The notes under the pieces are model-generated. The model saw only the letters and a program-made list of their open reading frames with translations. It was not told the DNA's origin and made no database searches. This document shows, piece after piece, positions 6,026-7,069 of a stretch of DNA of 7,069 nucleotides. The position numbers were made by a program, and so were the translations under genes. This DNA comes from Desulfatitalea sp. (GTDB taxonomy: Bacteria > Desulfobacterota > Desulfobacteria > Desulfobacterales > Desulfosarcinaceae). The DNA lies in assembly GCA_013041835.1 (NCBI GenBank), contig JABDRH010000006.1, positions 1 through 7,069 on the forward strand. The letters are read 5' to 3'. Position 1 is the stretch's first letter; each line of letters starts with the position of its first letter.

Positions 6026-6053
6026 AGGCCCCTAGCCTTGTCGCTAAAGGCCC
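6026..6053 (-). terminator. Hairpin downstream of the PstS-like gene (distal of two)
   Basis: On the - strand, GGCCTTTAGC (6043-6052) pairs with GCTAGGGGCC (6027-6036) around six bases, with two G-U pairs. The + strand copy would have two C-A mismatches instead, so the fold is favoured in - strand RNA. No T run follows. It may end or protect the transcript of the PstS-like gene. Confidence 0.4.
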
Positions 6054-6063
6054 ATCACGTCAA

Positions 6064-6091
6064 CGCAGGCCACAAAGCAAAATGGCCTGCG
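6064..6091 (-). terminator. Hairpin downstream of the PstS-like gene (proximal of two)
   Basis: A perfect nine-pair stem, CGCAGGCCA with TGGCCTGCG (6064-6072 and 6083-6091), encloses a ten-base loop about 48 bases after the stop of the PstS-like gene. It is GC-rich and stable but lacks a T tract, so it is a candidate terminator or 3' stability element and not a textbook one. Confidence 0.5.
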
Positions 6092-6138
6092 CATTGTTGC
6101 CAAAGGGCACGAAACGGGATCGTGACCGTCGACCTAAT

Positions 6139-6588
6139 CTATTCTTCGACCTTCACCTTTTTCACTTCCTTGTCCTCGGCTTCGGAAACGAAGGCGATGG
6201 CGCCTTTGGTAGATTTTACGAATTCCAACACCTCTTCCTCGCTTTTGAAGGTCGAAGGCATTGTCCCCTTTCCGGTAAAGACCATGCTCTTCCAGTAGTT
6301 TTTGAACTGGGGAGGACTCTTTTTAACATACTCACGGAAGAATACAGCCTGTGTCTTACTGTCTGCCCAGACGGCGAATATTATTTTTTCGCCTGACTCC
6401 CAGGTGGTCTTTTTGCCTAGGAATATCTTATGAATGTCGTCCGCTGACACCGATTCCACCGGCACCTCCTTATTGACCACGATCGTCACTCCCTCAGCCA
6501 ATGAAGAAGCCGGCAACACTGCCAGCATAAAGAAAAAAAACATGGCGACAACAACAAGCCATTGGTTCTTTGCTGAATTATGTTTCAT
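6139..6588 (-). CDS. Short PstS-like periplasmic substrate-binding protein
   Basis: A 149-residue protein. Residues 1-31 are a Sec signal peptide with a long hydrophobic core (LVVVAMFFFFMLAVLPASSLA), so the product is exported. The mature part opens with a strand VTIVVNKEVPVESVSADDI, then the family hallmark IFLGKKTTWESG (about residues 54-65), FFREYVKKSPPQFKNYWKSMVFTGKG and GAIAFVSEAE. These are the blocks of the small single-lobe relatives of the phosphate ABC transporter binding protein PstS; full PstS proteins are about twice as long. The ligand of these short forms is not settled, and no transporter genes lie beside it. The ATG at 6586-6588 is set by GGAGG (6596-6600), seven bases upstream, and by the signal peptide; the frame is open further upstream without meaning. 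Confidence 0.85.
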   Translation of the reverse strand: MKHNSAKNQWLVVVAMFFFFMLAVLPASSLAEGVTIVVNKEVPVESVSADDIHKIFLGKKTTWESGEKIIFAVWADSKTQAVFFREYVKKSPPQFKNYWKSMVFTGKGTMPSTFKSEEEVLEFVKSTKGAIAFVSEAEDKEVKKVKVEE

Positions 6589-6666
6589 TGAATGTCCTCC
6601 CTTGGCTAAAACAGTGTTGGAAGTTGACGGGAAATACCCCGCCATTCCGCAGGTCTTCCCCGGTAG

Positions 6667-6695
6667 AAGATAAAATACCCTTTCATTGGCGGCAA
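6667..6695 (-). promoter_or_regulatory. Candidate promoter for the PstS-like gene
   Basis: TTGCCG (6690-6695) and TATCTT (6667-6672) are separated by 17 bases on the - strand, each matching the sigma-70 consensus at four of six positions. A transcript from here would have a leader of about 70 bases. The match is modest and the assignment tentative. Apart from this, the 260-base gap between 6589 and 6848 shows no gene. Confidence 0.3.
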
Positions 6696-6805
6696 CCGGC
6701 AGATGCGTTTGAAAGTGAAAACCCTGTCCGTAAGGAAATGAGGAGCGGTGACAGAAAAAGAGTGGCAGGCAACGTGTTATGTGAACGAATCTGTTTCGTG
6801 TCTCA

Positions 6806-6827
6806 GTGTCCATTTGCCGAATGACAC
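6806..6827. repeat. Bulged hairpin just past the permease fragment
   Basis: GTGTC-ATT (6806-6814, with a bulged C at 6811) pairs with AATGACAC (6820-6827) around a five-base loop. It lies 21 bases beyond the stop of the permease fragment on the - strand and has no T run. It may be a leftover terminator or be incidental. Confidence 0.3.
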
Positions 6828-6848
6828 ATGCCGGAACCGATTTTCTCA

Positions 6849-7069
6849 TCATTTTCGATACAAAGTCAATAAATATCTAAAGACGTACTCGCCTCGAGTC
6901 TCGGGAAGCCGGGCCCCCGGTTCACTGCAGCACAACGCCCCGCAAAGGGTGAAAATACCGCCGAACAGCCAGCACAGCAGTTGGGCGCGCGGTAAGCCCA
7001 CCTCGGCCATGATGAATTCGGAGGTGCTGAAGATCCCCTCACCCCCCATGTTGGCGATCACCCGGATCG
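6849..7069 (-). pseudogene. APC-family amino acid permease, truncated remnant (runs off the right edge)
   Basis: The - strand frame is open from the window edge to a stop at 6849-6851 and encodes about 73 residues. It covers the first two membrane helices of an amino acid-polyamine-organocation (APC) permease: NMGGEGIFSTSEFIMAEVG corresponds to the first helix with its unwound glycine-rich GxGIF segment, and LLCWLFGGIFTLCGALCCSEPGARLPE to the second helix and its conserved end. After GEYVF the similarity stops and the frame closes within nine codons, whereas the family has 10-12 helices and 430 or more residues. Expected residues are also altered (Glu in the GxGIF motif, SEP where AEL or GEL is usual). 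Both point to a decayed gene; its start lies outside the window. Confidence 0.7.

Noticed and set aside
6589..6848. A possible riboswitch such as c-di-GMP in the leader of the PstS-like gene
   Set aside because: GC-rich local pairing is present, but none of the conserved blocks of known riboswitch classes could be matched.
6589..6852. Upstream extension of the PstS-like gene by 88 residues
   Set aside because: GGAGG and a signal peptide fix the start at 6588; the extra residues have no signal peptide character and would bury the real one.

Overview
The window looks like a bacterial chromosome, most likely from a sulfate-reducing or related Desulfobacterota (old Deltaproteobacteria). This is inferred from the company of genes, not proven. 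The evidence is a metY-metX-metW methionine operon behind a SAM-I (S-box) riboswitch, plus a short PstS-like periplasmic protein of a kind common in that group. There is no rRNA, tRNA, CRISPR array or recognisable transposase or integrase.

The window has two halves facing each other. Positions 1 to about 2570 are visibly AT-richer, and all genes there are on the + strand. They are a 91-residue secreted protein that looks cut short, a GNAT acetyltransferase, a 72-residue amphi-Trp domain protein, a flavodoxin-fold NAD(P)H-dependent oxidoreductase with an iron-sulfur type cysteine motif, and a broken Asp/Glu racemase-family gene that has lost its middle. Upstream of the first gene is a long hairpin with an unpaired base, resembling a worn integron attC site. 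Small, unrelated, partly broken genes on one strand suggest an accessory or decaying island.

Positions about 2580 to 5950 are GC-rich and on the - strand. Reading right to left they hold a TTGACA-type promoter, a SAM-I aptamer, an antiterminator/terminator switch, metY, a 103-base gap with a 13-bp inverted repeat, metX, and metW, whose start overlaps the metX stop (ATGA). MetX acylates homoserine, MetY swaps the acyl group for sulfide to give homocysteine, and MetW is the usual partner of MetX. When SAM is plentiful the aptamer should form, free the terminator and stop transcription before metY.

Positions about 5950 to 7069 are also on the - strand. They hold two strong hairpins downstream of a short secreted phosphate-binding-like protein, that gene with its own Shine-Dalgarno and candidate promoter, and at the right edge the fragment of an APC-family amino acid permease that ends early and has lost conserved glycines. 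The most useful points to follow are the complete riboswitch logic, the internally deleted racemase, the attC-like hairpin, and the sharp junction between the AT-rich block and metW, where only 10 bases separate converging genes.
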